Positions 8,558 through 17,207 of a DNA stretch of 64,000 bases are shown piece after piece. The notes under the pieces are model-generated. The model was not told the DNA's origin, did no database searches, and saw nothing but the letters and a program-made list of their open reading frames with translations. Source of the DNA: Vibrio azureus (GTDB lineage: Bacteria > Pseudomonadota > Gammaproteobacteria > Enterobacterales > Vibrionaceae); NCBI RefSeq assembly GCF_002849855.1, contig NZ_CP018616.1, positions 248,001 through 312,000 on the forward strand, given 5' to 3'. How positions within the stretch are numbered: position 1 is the stretch's first letter; the number at the start of each line of letters is the position of its first letter. The translations under genes were made by a program, and so were the position numbers.

Positions 8558-8959
8558 ATGCGACAACTGGGGTTTGAAAAACTAGATGTTTGGAAGCGAA
8601 GTTGTCGTTTATCTTGTGACGTTTACAAAGAGCTAGAAAGTTGTAAAAACTTTGGCTTTAAAGACCAATTAACAAGAAGTGCTCTCTCAATTGCTTCTAA
8701 CATCGCTGAGGGTGAAGAGCGTGAAACGGCCAATGAGTCTGCAAGGTTTCTTTACATTGCAAAAGGATCGGCGGGTGAAGCGATTACCCAACTTTATATT
8801 GGGATAGAAGCGGGATTTCTTGATAAGCAAAAAGCGCTCGTTCTAATAAGCGAAACCAAAGAAATCTCAGCCATGCTTGCAGCACTTATCAAGCGAAGAA
8901 AAGGCTCAGTAAGAGAACCTAAAGCAAAATACCAAAGTTATAAGGACTCTAGGCACTAG
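8558..8959 (+). CDS. four-helix-bundle protein (S23 / 23S rRNA IVS family)
   Basis: 133 residues with the family hallmarks (TIGR02436): N-terminal FEKLDVWKRS, then QLTRSALSIASNIAEG, and a helical C-terminal half. Such proteins were first found in intervening sequences of 23S rRNA genes. They also occur in vibrio polysaccharide clusters; Avd of diversity-generating retroelements has the same fold. The function is unknown. An AAGGTGA ribosome site precedes the ATG. CTAGG repeats flank the gene on both sides, and its last codons (Ser-Arg-His-stop) lie within one. It is not an expected polysaccharide gene and looks like an inserted cassette between wza and wzz. Confidence 0.85.
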   Translation: MRQLGFEKLDVWKRSCRLSCDVYKELESCKNFGFKDQLTRSALSIASNIAEGEERETANESARFLYIAKGSAGEAITQLYIGIEAGFLDKQKALVLISETKEISAMLAALIKRRKGSVREPKAKYQSYKDSRH

Positions 8960-9074
8960 GCCCTAGCTCCAAAATACACAAATTCACGAATAAGTAATTT
9001 AGGTCCTAGGATCCTAGGACCTAGGACCTATCAATTATTTTATCGATCCTAGTCCCTAGGATCCTAGGACCTAA
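8947..9074. repeat. CTAGG-family repeat block between the four-helix-bundle gene and wzz
   Basis: Two clusters are present: 8947-8968 (CTCTAGGCACTAGGCCCTAG), which overlaps the end of the four-helix-bundle gene, and 9000-9074, with GGTCCTAGG, ATCCTAGGACCTAGG and GTCCCTAGGATCCTAGGACC. Several units are palindromic around CCTAGG. The right end lies 8 bases before the wzz start codon, so the repeat is in the translation-initiation region of wzz. Confidence 0.85.
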
Positions 9075-9081
9075 TGAATCC

Positions 9082-10071
9082 ATGGAACCAAAAAAAGAAC
9101 ACCAACAGAATTATTTACCTTACCCGCCGCATGCTCAACAGCCAGCAGATGACGAAATCGATCTGCGCGAACTGTTTAAAGCCTTGTGGAAAGGGAAGTG
9201 GATTATCCTTATTACCACTGCCATTTTCGCCATTGGTTCGGTGTTGTACGCGTTAAGCTTGCCCAATATCTATAAAGCAGACGCATTACTAGCGCCGGCG
9301 GAAAGCTCGAATGGTGGTGGCTTGTCACAAATGGCAGGACAACTTGGTGGCCTAGCTGCAATGGCGGGGATCAACCTTGGTGGTGGTGAATCATCAAAAA
9401 CCGATCTAGCGGTTCAAGTGCTCAAGTCGCGCCAATTTATCGATGCGTTTATTACCAAGCACGACTTATTGGTGCCATTAATGGCGGCTAAAGACTGGGA
9501 CCTAGCCAATAACCAGTTAATCATCGACGAAGAGCTTTACAATCCAGAATCGGACAAGTGGCTTAGAGAAGCAAAAGGCTTACGTGGCGCCGAACCAAGC
9601 GCTCAGGAAGCGTTTGAAGAATTTAATAAAGACGTTTTATTGATCAACCAAGATAAAGAGAGTGGTTTATTTACATTGTCAGTAAAACACTATTCTCCTT
9701 ACATTGCTCAGCAGTGGGTGAATTGGCTAATCGAAGACATCAACAAAGTGATGCGTGAGCGCACCATCGCGGAAACCTCTCAAAATCTTGCCTACCTCAA
9801 TACTCAATTAGAAAAAACCGCTGTTGCTGATATGCAAAGCACTTTTTATAAGTTAATTGAAGAGCAAACCAAAAGCTTGATGTTAGCTGAAGTACAAGAA
9901 GAATTCATATTCAAAGTAGTGGACCCTGCAGTGGTGCCAGAATTGAAAGAAGGCCCGAAAAGAGCACTGATTTGCATACTAGGTACCTTAGTTGGAGGAA
10001 TGCTTGCTATTGTTATTGTTCTAGCGCACTTTGTATTTCGCAAAGAAGATACGGAAGACCCAGAACTTTGA
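9082..10071 (+). CDS. wzz: Wzz-type polysaccharide chain-length determinant
   Basis: 329 residues. A first membrane segment near residues 49-70 follows the cytoplasmic motif DDEIDLRELFKALWKGKW, typical of Wzz. A periplasmic domain of about 220 residues with coiled-coil character follows, and then a second membrane segment near 295-316 preceded by the Pro-containing motif VVPELKEGPKRA. The protein is an inner-membrane co-polymerase that sets the modal chain length made by Wzy. It lacks a fused tyrosine kinase domain, and no separate Wzb/Wzc pair is seen in the locus. OtnB of V. cholerae O139 is the positional equivalent. Only a weak ribosome site is visible, because the CTAGG repeat occupies the leader. 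Confidence 0.88.
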   Translation: MEPKKEHQQNYLPYPPHAQQPADDEIDLRELFKALWKGKWIILITTAIFAIGSVLYALSLPNIYKADALLAPAESSNGGGLSQMAGQLGGLAAMAGINLGGGESSKTDLAVQVLKSRQFIDAFITKHDLLVPLMAAKDWDLANNQLIIDEELYNPESDKWLREAKGLRGAEPSAQEAFEEFNKDVLLINQDKESGLFTLSVKHYSPYIAQQWVNWLIEDINKVMRERTIAETSQNLAYLNTQLEKTAVADMQSTFYKLIEEQTKSLMLAEVQEEFIFKVVDPAVVPELKEGPKRALICILGTLVGGMLAIVIVLAHFVFRKEDTEDPEL

Positions 10072-10222
10072 ATCTAGGGTTGTGTTTCCTATTGGTGCGA
10101 TTTTTTAAATAATAAAAAATCATATTTAGAATGAGCGGCCTGAAATAGGGTGTCTCAAAATGATAAATAATATATCAGTTGGAGAATTCCACTGAAACAA
10201 TAATTTAATAAATGAGGTTGAT

Positions 10223-11020
10223 ATGTTTTTGATTGCAGGGCCTTGTGTTATTGAGTCTGAAGGGCTAGTAGTAGACACATTTGGTAAATTAAAAGAAATA
10301 ACAGATAAACTTGGTATTGAATATATTGCAAAGTCATCATTTACAAAAGCAAATCGCTCTTCTGCGAAAGCATTTACAGGACCTGGAATTAACGATGGTT
10401 TGAAAATACTTCAAAAAGCGAGAGAACAATTAGGTGTAAAAATTATTACTGATGTCCATGAAGACACCCCTTTAGATGAGGTTGCATCTGTCGTAGATGT
10501 ACTCCAAACCCCTGCTTTTTTAGTACGACAAACGGGTTTTATTCAAAGGGTCGCTTCTATGGGGAAGCCTGTAAATATTAAAAAAGGTCAATGGATGCAC
10601 CCTGCTGAAATGGCTCCAGTGGTTGAAAAATGTCGTGCAGTTGGCAATGAGGATATTTGGTTATGTGACCGAGGTACGAGCTTTGGTTTTGGCCAGCTCA
10701 TTAACTATATGCCTGGATTAACCATTATGAAGGAAACGGGATGTAAAGTTGTAATGGATGCGACACATAGTGTTCAAATGCCAGGGGTATTGAATGGTTC
10801 AACAGGTGGCAATCGTTATCATGTTCCTGCTATAGCAAGAGCTGCTGTGGCAGTAGGTATCGATGGCTTATTCATTGAAACTCACCCTGACCCTAATAAT
10901 GCTCTATGCGATGGCCCTAATATGTTACCTTTAAAACATATGGAAGAGCTCCTTGAAACTCTTTTAGAGATTGATGAGGTAGTTCATCGCCGTCCTTTTA
11001 TTGAATCAAAATTAGCTTGA
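10223..11020 (+). CDS. kdsA: 3-deoxy-8-phosphooctulonate synthase (Kdo-8-P synthase)
   Basis: 265 residues. It condenses phosphoenolpyruvate with D-arabinose 5-phosphate to Kdo-8-phosphate. The motifs IAGPCVIES, KSSFTKANRSS, IKKGQWMHP, DRGTSFGFG and MDATHSVQMPG cover the active site. It starts about 15 residues later than E. coli KdsA but is otherwise full length; GAGG precedes the ATG. A housekeeping kdsA is expected elsewhere in the genome, so this is probably a second, capsule-dedicated copy. It begins the A+T-rich central block and is followed by a kdsC-like remnant, kdsB and kdsD. Confidence 0.93.
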   Translation: MFLIAGPCVIESEGLVVDTFGKLKEITDKLGIEYIAKSSFTKANRSSAKAFTGPGINDGLKILQKAREQLGVKIITDVHEDTPLDEVASVVDVLQTPAFLVRQTGFIQRVASMGKPVNIKKGQWMHPAEMAPVVEKCRAVGNEDIWLCDRGTSFGFGQLINYMPGLTIMKETGCKVVMDATHSVQMPGVLNGSTGGNRYHVPAIARAAVAVGIDGLFIETHPDPNNALCDGPNMLPLKHMEELLETLLEIDEVVHRRPFIESKLA

Positions 11021-11033
11021 TACCATGTCTTAA

Positions 11034-11394
11034 ATATTAGCTAAACCTATTAAGTTAAGGCTGTTTGAAGCATATGAAGTCATTGCAGATGGAATCATTA
11101 GTATGTCAAAGTGGTATGGTTTTATTATTTCAGATTAAATAACTTTGTTTGGTTATGATGTACTAGATTTATCTGCAATGAAAGGCTTTATTTTATTGGT
11201 AATTTCAGAAAGCGAACATAAACTAATTTGAGAGCAAGCAGGCGGTGGTCTCTGAATGTAAAGGTGGTATTGTGATGATGAAAATCTTTGTAGGGCAATT
11301 ATTGTTGAGCTTAAATGAGCTTAATCTAAAAGAAATATTTCAACCGCTATTAGAAAAAATTGGTCCAGATGATCTTAAAGGCATAGAACAATGA
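11034..11394 (+). pseudogene. decayed kdsC-like HAD phosphatase remnant
   Basis: No intact gene fills this 370-bp gap between kdsA and kdsB. Translation from 11034 gives IKLRLFEAYEVIADGIISM, which resembles the N-terminus of KdsC (kLxxFDVDGVLTDGxIxM) with the catalytic Asp-x-Asp replaced. An in-frame TAA (11136) follows, then FGYDVLDLSAMKGFILLVIS in the same frame, matching the next KdsC segment, and a TGA (11229). In the next frame CKGGIVMMKIFVGQLL resembles the C-terminal GG-x-GAxRE region. That reading ends at a TGA overlapping the kdsB ATG (ATGA), a relic of coupling. The middle of the gene appears deleted. Homology is inferred by eye. Confidence 0.5.
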
Positions 11395-12155
11395 GTAGTG
11401 TAATGAAAGTTGTGATACCTGCTAGGTTTGGTTCTACTCGTCTCCCAGGTAAACCGTTGCTCCCATTGTGCGGTAAACCAATTTTCTGGCATGTATTCCA
11501 ACGAGCTAATGAGGCAGGAATACCAACTAAAGATATTGTAGTAGCGACAGATGATGAGCGTATATACTCAGAAGCGGTCGAGTTGGGGATTCCTTGTATT
11601 ATGACTGCAATTGAGCATGTTAGTGGAACAGATAGATTAAATGAAGTTGCGAGTAGGCTTAAGTGGACTGATGAAACAGTTATCATAAATATTCAAGGAG
11701 ATGAACCACTAATTCCTAGTCAACTGATACAATGCCTTATTAAATTCACTAATAAGATGCCATCTTTTGATATTACTACTGTAGTTTCTCCTATTCGAAC
11801 TATTGACGACTTGATAAACCCTAATGTTGTTAAAGTCGCGATTGGTGAGAATGGTCGAGCGGTTTATTTTTCTCGCTCAGCGATCCCTTTTAACCGCGAA
11901 GAACCGACATCAATTGAATATGCATATAGGCATATAGGCATATACGCATACTCAGTAAGGAGTCTTCGACAATTTTGTAAATACCCAGAGTCTGATCTAG
12001 AAACTATGGAAAAGCTGGAACAGTTACGTGCATTGAGCAATGGTCTATCGATCGGTGCAACGATATTTGAACAGTCTCCACCACACGGTATTGATACTGA
12101 AAAAGATTACATTAATATTAAATTAATAATGGAAAAAGAAAATGTCAGTAATTGA
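11391..12155 (+). CDS. kdsB: 3-deoxy-manno-octulosonate cytidylyltransferase (CMP-Kdo synthetase)
   Basis: 254 residues. It activates Kdo with CTP to CMP-Kdo, the donor for Kdo transferases. The N-terminal nucleotide-binding motif IPARFGSTRLPGKPLLPL and the later INIQGDEPLI motif are typical of KdsB. The first ATG (11391) overlaps the end of the kdsC-like remnant; the next ATG, four codons downstream, is also possible. The 3' end overlaps kdsD by 14 bases. Codon use is A+T-rich like its neighbours. Confidence 0.93.
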   Translation: MSSVMKVVIPARFGSTRLPGKPLLPLCGKPIFWHVFQRANEAGIPTKDIVVATDDERIYSEAVELGIPCIMTAIEHVSGTDRLNEVASRLKWTDETVIINIQGDEPLIPSQLIQCLIKFTNKMPSFDITTVVSPIRTIDDLINPNVVKVAIGENGRAVYFSRSAIPFNREEPTSIEYAYRHIGIYAYSVRSLRQFCKYPESDLETMEKLEQLRALSNGLSIGATIFEQSPPHGIDTEKDYINIKLIMEKENVSN

Positions 12156-13068
12156 ACGAGCTAGGGAAGTTATTAACACAGAAATTTGCGGTCTAGAATT
12201 TATGGCTACGCAGTTAGGCCAGTCATTTGAAGTGGCTGTTAATGCCATTTTAACCACTAAGGGACGTGTTATTATTTGTGGTATGGGTAAATCTGGTATT
12301 ATCGGAAAGAAAATATCCGCTTCGTTTGCGAGCACCGGAACAGCAAGTTTCTACATGCACCCTGGTGAGGCATTTCATGGTGATTTAGGTATGGTAAAGT
12401 CAGAGGATATTTTTATTGCTATCTCTAATTCAGGAGAAACGGAAGAAGTTCTGAAACTGCTCCCTTTTTTGAGCGATAATGGCAACTTTCTTATCGCGAT
12501 GACTGGCCGTCCTGATTCTACATTAGCGAAGAATTCTCACTGTCATTTAGATATCTCAGTACCCAAAGAGGCTTGCTTTCTTCAGTTAGCCCCTACGTCA
12601 TCAACAACTGCTACACTTGTTATGGGGGATGCTTTAACCGTTGCTTTAATGGAAGAACGAAACTTTAGACCAGAAAACTTTGCGAGATTCCACCCTGGCG
12701 GATCTCTAGGAAAGAGACTTTTAAGCAGAGTTAAAAATGAGATGAGCCCTCTACCTTTGCCTTTAGTCGAAAGCTACACAATTTTTCAGGACGTTGTAAA
12801 TACGGTATCACAAGGTATGCTAGGTTTATGTATCGTTCAAAGCGGACCTGAATTAGGTATAATTACAGATGGCGACATAAGAAGAGCAATGGAAAAACAT
12901 GGTCGAAGTGTCTTCGATTTAACTGCAAATTGTATGGCATCTTATTCACCGTACAGTGTTGAGCCATCAGAAATGATGGGTACAGCTTTGGAATTAATGG
13001 ATAATAAAGGAATAAGCAGTCTGTTGGTAAAAGAAGCTGGTAAACTTGTTGGAATTTTAAAGAAATGA
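12142..13068 (+). CDS. kdsD: D-arabinose 5-phosphate isomerase (KdsD/KpsF type)
   Basis: 308 residues. It interconverts ribulose 5-phosphate and arabinose 5-phosphate, the first committed Kdo precursor. The SIS sugar-isomerase domain shows GMGKSGIIGKK, HGDLGM and SNSGETEE, then the FHPGGSLGKRLL linker. A pair of CBS domains occupies about residues 200-308. It is about 20 residues shorter than E. coli KdsD. It overlaps kdsB by 14 bases and wzx by 4. Its position among capsule genes parallels kpsF of group 2 capsule loci. Confidence 0.92.
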   Translation: MSVIERAREVINTEICGLEFMATQLGQSFEVAVNAILTTKGRVIICGMGKSGIIGKKISASFASTGTASFYMHPGEAFHGDLGMVKSEDIFIAISNSGETEEVLKLLPFLSDNGNFLIAMTGRPDSTLAKNSHCHLDISVPKEACFLQLAPTSSTTATLVMGDALTVALMEERNFRPENFARFHPGGSLGKRLLSRVKNEMSPLPLPLVESYTIFQDVVNTVSQGMLGLCIVQSGPELGIITDGDIRRAMEKHGRSVFDLTANCMASYSPYSVEPSEMMGTALELMDNKGISSLLVKEAGKLVGILKK

Positions 13069-14516
13069 ATCCTAATAACTTGTTTGAACCTCACAAGTTA
13101 AAAAACCTTTTATTTAATTGCAGTTACTATTTACTCAATATTCTTTTCCCTTTATTAACCTATCCGTATGTTGCTAGGGTTCTTGGCGTTGATAGTATAG
13201 GTTTAGGGAATTTGGCCATCAGTCTGGGTACATATTTTTCTACAATCGCATCTTTGGGTATTCCTATATACGGTATACGAGAAGTTGCGAAATGTAGAGA
13301 AGATAAATCGAAACTATCTTATTTAGTTAGTGAGCTTATATTAATAAATGCAGTAGGAGTTTTAGTTTCTATTGTTATATATGCTGCATTAATCATGTAT
13401 GTTGATGCTTTTAGAGAACATGTATTTATTTATATGCTAGCAGGTTTCAACTTGGTATTGAGTTTCTTTCAAATTGACTGGTTTTTTCAGGGAATTGAAA
13501 AGTTTAAAGTACTAATGGTTAGGAATTTTATTGTAAAGTTAGTTTCCTTAATTATGGTCTACAGCCTAATATCTCAACCAAGTAATGTTGGCGAATATGT
13601 ATTCATTAGTTTGCTGGGGCTTAGTTTGGCTAATGTAATTAATCTCATGGAGTCTAGAAAGTATGTAAAGCTAACATGTACTAATATAGATCTGATGCGT
13701 CATTTTAAATATATAGTATTCTTTTCATCTACACGAATAGTATCAACTGTATATACAGTACTTGATAGTGTAATTCTTGGATTATTAACTTCAAATTATT
13801 ATGTAGGTTTATATAGTACGGCAATTAGATTAGTTCGTGTAGTGATTACGATTATTTCATCAATTACAATGGTGTTTTTTGCTGATACAGCGAGGCAAAA
13901 GATTAAAGAAAGTACTGATACAGGACGCCTCACTGATTTATTTATTTTTATATTTATAATATGTGCACCAATAGCGATATTTTTGGCTATGTTTTCCGAT
14001 TTGATTGTTGTTTCATTCGCCGGTAATGAATTCATAGATGCAAGTGAAACGTTGAGGATCTTATCTACCTTAATTATAATATCAATAGGAACTAACTTTT
14101 TGGGAATGCAAGTTCTATATGCTCGAAACTTGGAAAAGTATGTCCTTCAGTCATTATCAATTGGAGCGGTACTATGTATATGCTTTAACCTTCTTCTAAC
14201 TCCAATTTACAAGCATAATGGTGCTGCCTATAGTACAGTATTAGCCGAATTTGGGATTCTAATTTATCAAATATATATTATTAGAAGTAATAAGATTCAG
14301 GTTTTTTCAAATTTATGTAAAAGGTTAAATAGAACATTTATTGTTATTCTTTTGTACTTTATTTCAATCGTTATTATATCAATGCTCAAACTGGCAGGGC
14401 AAGGATTTAGCTCTTTAGCTATTTTATCTATTTATTCTATTATATCATATCCTATTTTACTATACATCGTAAAGGAGCCTGTGTTTATTAAGGTTATTGA
14501 AGGCTTTAGAAAATGA
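13065..14516 (+). CDS. wzx: Wzx-type polysaccharide repeat-unit flippase
   Basis: 483 residues, mostly hydrophobic, with roughly 12-14 predicted membrane segments. The N-terminus (NILFPLLTYPYVARVLGVDSIG) carries the signature of the MOP/PST flippase family. It should move the undecaprenyl-diphosphate-linked repeat unit across the inner membrane. It overlaps kdsD by 4 bases and the next gene by 4, so the group is translationally coupled. It is strongly A+T-rich compared with flanking housekeeping genes, as is usual for serotype-specific wzx. Confidence 0.88.
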   Translation: MNPNNLFEPHKLKNLLFNCSYYLLNILFPLLTYPYVARVLGVDSIGLGNLAISLGTYFSTIASLGIPIYGIREVAKCREDKSKLSYLVSELILINAVGVLVSIVIYAALIMYVDAFREHVFIYMLAGFNLVLSFFQIDWFFQGIEKFKVLMVRNFIVKLVSLIMVYSLISQPSNVGEYVFISLLGLSLANVINLMESRKYVKLTCTNIDLMRHFKYIVFFSSTRIVSTVYTVLDSVILGLLTSNYYVGLYSTAIRLVRVVITIISSITMVFFADTARQKIKESTDTGRLTDLFIFIFIICAPIAIFLAMFSDLIVVSFAGNEFIDASETLRILSTLIIISIGTNFLGMQVLYARNLEKYVLQSLSIGAVLCICFNLLLTPIYKHNGAAYSTVLAEFGILIYQIYIIRSNKIQVFSNLCKRLNRTFIVILLYFISIVIISMLKLAGQGFSSLAILSIYSIISYPILLYIVKEPVFIKVIEGFRK

Positions 14517-15847
14517 AAATAATGACAGTAACTTACTTTTATGACTTTGCAAGATACTTCCTTTTCTTAGAAAAAAATATTTATAATACTTATAGTGAGG
14601 TGGAATTTTTCAATGTTAGTATATATCCTTGCGCACATAGATATTGGAAGAAAAATAAATATCACTCAGTTATGCCGGCTATCTCTACCAACGTGAAAGG
14701 TAAGTATTCTATTGATAATAACTTGGATCTGATCGATAAGCTAATTTCATTTAACAACAAAGCATTAAATCTTTTTGGTAAGGATGAGGTAGTAACACTT
14801 AGAAAAAATGCAGTTAAATATCTAAATTATTTTGATGAAAAGTTTGCCAAAAGCAAGTTTGACTATGTAATAACTTCTGGTGAATCTAGATTGATTCCAG
14901 CTATTATAATTTATATAGCAAAAAAATATAACGTCAGAATTATATATTTTGAGCAAGGTCCTTTTGGAACGACTATGATAGATCGCAAAGGGGTCAATGC
15001 GAATATCAGTTTTGAACCCACTTTTAGGGAACTTAAGAAGTTTGAAGTCGATAAATTATCAGAATTTGTTCGCTCTATAGGAATGCGAAGAGAAAAGTTT
15101 TGGACAGCCGAACAGTTTAGTTTCCTTGACAGGGTATATAGGTTTATGACTACAATTCTTATGTATCCGCCACGAATATTAGAAGGTCTTTTTCCAAAAG
15201 ACCTAAGTCTTGGTCCTAGTTTTTCTAAAGGCTATCTCGAACCGTTTATGAAAAAGCATTTACCGAACAAACTGAAACTAATGAAAAATGTTGAGGTTGA
15301 ATGTGTGAATGAGCCTTACATTGCTCTATATCTTCAAGTTCCAGTAGATGCTCAACTAATAGAGCATGCACCTCATTATCAATGTTTTTACCAAATGGTT
15401 AAAGACGTGATCGAAGTAATTCCTGAGGGATATCACTTGCTAATTAGAGAACATCCACAATATCAAGGAAAGTACGATAGTAGAATCTATGATCTAGTCG
15501 ATCAATATGAAAATGTATCTTTTCAAAATTACATTGATTTGAAAAAGATGATTGTAGGGTCCTCATGCTCTATTCTTAATAATTCAGCTGTTGGAATCGA
15601 ATCTTTATTGCTTGGAGTTAATGTTGTTTGTTTGGGTGAAGCTTACTATTCTCATCGAGGTATCACATACGATTTTCATGGTAACTTCTGCTCCTTGAGG
15701 GAGTTGATTTATCATGCATGTACTGAGAAATTTAATACAAGAAAGGTAGAATCATTCTTGTATGAATTCATTTTTGATTACCTTCAGGATGGGCATTTTC
15801 AGGATAAAGAACTAGTTTTTCCAAGTGTGATTAATGAATACCTATAG
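14513..15847 (+). CDS. KpsC/KpsS-like glycosyltransferase, probable beta-Kdo transferase
   Basis: 444 residues, no signal peptide. The order of motifs resembles the capsule polysaccharide biosynthesis family PF05159: FEQGPFGTT near residue 145, LQVPVDAQ near 280, IREHPQY near 320, then NNSAVGIESLLLGVNVVCLG followed by YYSHRGIT near 360-385. KpsC and KpsS of this family are retaining beta-Kdo transferases that use CMP-Kdo. The adjacent kdsA-kdsB-kdsD genes make Kdo transfer into the repeat unit the best guess. It overlaps wzx by 4 and the polymerase by 14 bases. Donor and linkage are not provable here. Confidence 0.65.
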   Translation: MKIMTVTYFYDFARYFLFLEKNIYNTYSEVEFFNVSIYPCAHRYWKKNKYHSVMPAISTNVKGKYSIDNNLDLIDKLISFNNKALNLFGKDEVVTLRKNAVKYLNYFDEKFAKSKFDYVITSGESRLIPAIIIYIAKKYNVRIIYFEQGPFGTTMIDRKGVNANISFEPTFRELKKFEVDKLSEFVRSIGMRREKFWTAEQFSFLDRVYRFMTTILMYPPRILEGLFPKDLSLGPSFSKGYLEPFMKKHLPNKLKLMKNVEVECVNEPYIALYLQVPVDAQLIEHAPHYQCFYQMVKDVIEVIPEGYHLLIREHPQYQGKYDSRIYDLVDQYENVSFQNYIDLKKMIVGSSCSILNNSAVGIESLLLGVNVVCLGEAYYSHRGITYDFHGNFCSLRELIYHACTEKFNTRKVESFLYEFIFDYLQDGHFQDKELVFPSVINEYL

Positions 15848-17207
15848 CTTAAAACTAGAGCAGTTTATATGCGCTGCTTTTATGATTATTATATTTCTGG
15901 TATGTGAGGTTGCCAAAAATGTTATAATTGGTAATGATGATTTGGTGATTTTGCTTTATGCATGTTTGGTTACTTTATCATATTTTATCTCAACGTTTGT
16001 TACTGTGAAAAATTTTCAATATGATTGGTTACATCCAGTTGTGATATTTTGGGGTATGCTTGGGCTTTTTATTTATAATAGATTCATTCTACACACTCTC
16101 GGATTGACTGATATTACAGTACCAAACTTTATGGCATTTCATACCCTTAAGTTTAGTAGTATTGTTATTACCGCAAGAATGTTGTTTGTATTTTCAATAT
16201 GCTTCTGCTTTTCAATTTTTTTATTACCTAGTAGTGGTAAGTCTAAAGTAACTTGGGCTTTAAGGAGAAATAAATTTTACCTTCAATGTGGCATGTTTTT
16301 TATGTTGTTTGGGCTACTTCCAGCATATTATATACAATACCAGTTCTACCTTGAATTTTTGAAAGGTGGTTATTTGAGTGTATTTACTCACCAAATATCC
16401 TACAATCCACCACCCTTTATAAAGCTTCCAGCAATGTTTTTTAGGCTTGGATTCTTTCTGGTTCTTGTATCTATTCCGACTAAGAGAGAATTTAAAATTG
16501 CCTTTGTTTTGTTTTTTCCTTTCATTATTCTAAACTTGATGACGGGTATAAGGGGTTACTATTTCTCTTTTATATTGACAATTTTATTTTACTACTACAG
16601 TATTATAAGCCCTAAAGGAGTTAACATTAGAAGAATAATCCTTATTGGCTTGAGTATAATACTCTTGGCCGATTTTTTTGCCAGCTATCGTTTGGGTCTC
16701 AGTCCTTTTTCTACAGGCTTTCTAGTCTTCTATTCTTTTATATACGATCAAGGTACATCAATCCTTGCTGTGATACATGCTGTAGACTTGAAGTCATCAG
16801 GTCTATTATCAGGTGATATCATAAACCTATTTGATGTTGTGCTCACACCAGATTTTATGCTGCAGGATAAAGTTGATTTTTTAATCTCACCTGATGCAAA
16901 AAGCAAAGGTTTCAGTTTTGGTGGGAGCTTATTTCAAGAAGCATATGTAATTGGAGGCCTTGGCTTTGTAGGTCTAATTGGTTTTTGTATACCTATGTTT
17001 CTCAATGCCATAATGTATTTAGCATCATCTAATCGTGCTATCTTAGCTCTATTACTTATGGTATTGCCAAATATTATATTTAGTCCTCGTTCTAGACTGC
17101 TTGATTTCATCTTTAAGAACACAGACTATTTTATTGTATTCGCATTTTTACTTTTTATTTTATATATTTTAAGGCGCAGAATTGAAAGTTTTATTTATAG
17201 CTCCTAG
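15834..17207 (+). CDS. wzy: Wzy-like O-antigen/capsule polymerase
   Basis: 457 residues with about 11-12 hydrophobic segments and a large loop between them. Near residues 235-245 is MTGIRGYYFSF, resembling the RG/RGxx motifs of oligosaccharide repeat-unit polymerases (WzyE/OAG family). Sequence conservation in Wzy is always low, so the call rests on topology and on its place in the cluster beside wzx and wzz. It would polymerise repeat units at the periplasmic face. It overlaps both neighbours and is very A+T-rich. Confidence 0.75.
   Translation: MNTYSLKLEQFICAAFMIIIFLVCEVAKNVIIGNDDLVILLYACLVTLSYFISTFVTVKNFQYDWLHPVVIFWGMLGLFIYNRFILHTLGLTDITVPNFMAFHTLKFSSIVITARMLFVFSICFCFSIFLLPSSGKSKVTWALRRNKFYLQCGMFFMLFGLLPAYYIQYQFYLEFLKGGYLSVFTHQISYNPPPFIKLPAMFFRLGFFLVLVSIPTKREFKIAFVLFFPFIILNLMTGIRGYYFSFILTILFYYYSIISPKGVNIRRIILIGLSIILLADFFASYRLGLSPFSTGFLVFYSFIYDQGTSILAVIHAVDLKSSGLLSGDIINLFDVVLTPDFMLQDKVDFLISPDAKSKGFSFGGSLFQEAYVIGGLGFVGLIGFCIPMFLNAIMYLASSNRAILALLLMVLPNIIFSPRSRLLDFIFKNTDYFIVFAFLLFILYILRRRIESFIYSS

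Noticed and set aside
8558-9074. Diversity-generating retroelement (Avd-like gene with repeats)
   Set aside because: No reverse transcriptase and no template/variable repeat pair with adenine substitutions is visible around the gene.
9074-9256. Small gene starting ahead of wzz
   Set aside because: It is in another frame overlapping the Wzz N-terminus, which has clear family motifs.
11275-11394. Small independent gene (39 codons) coupled to kdsB
   Set aside because: It has no ribosome site and reads better as the tail of the decayed kdsC-like gene, although the coupling overlap is real.
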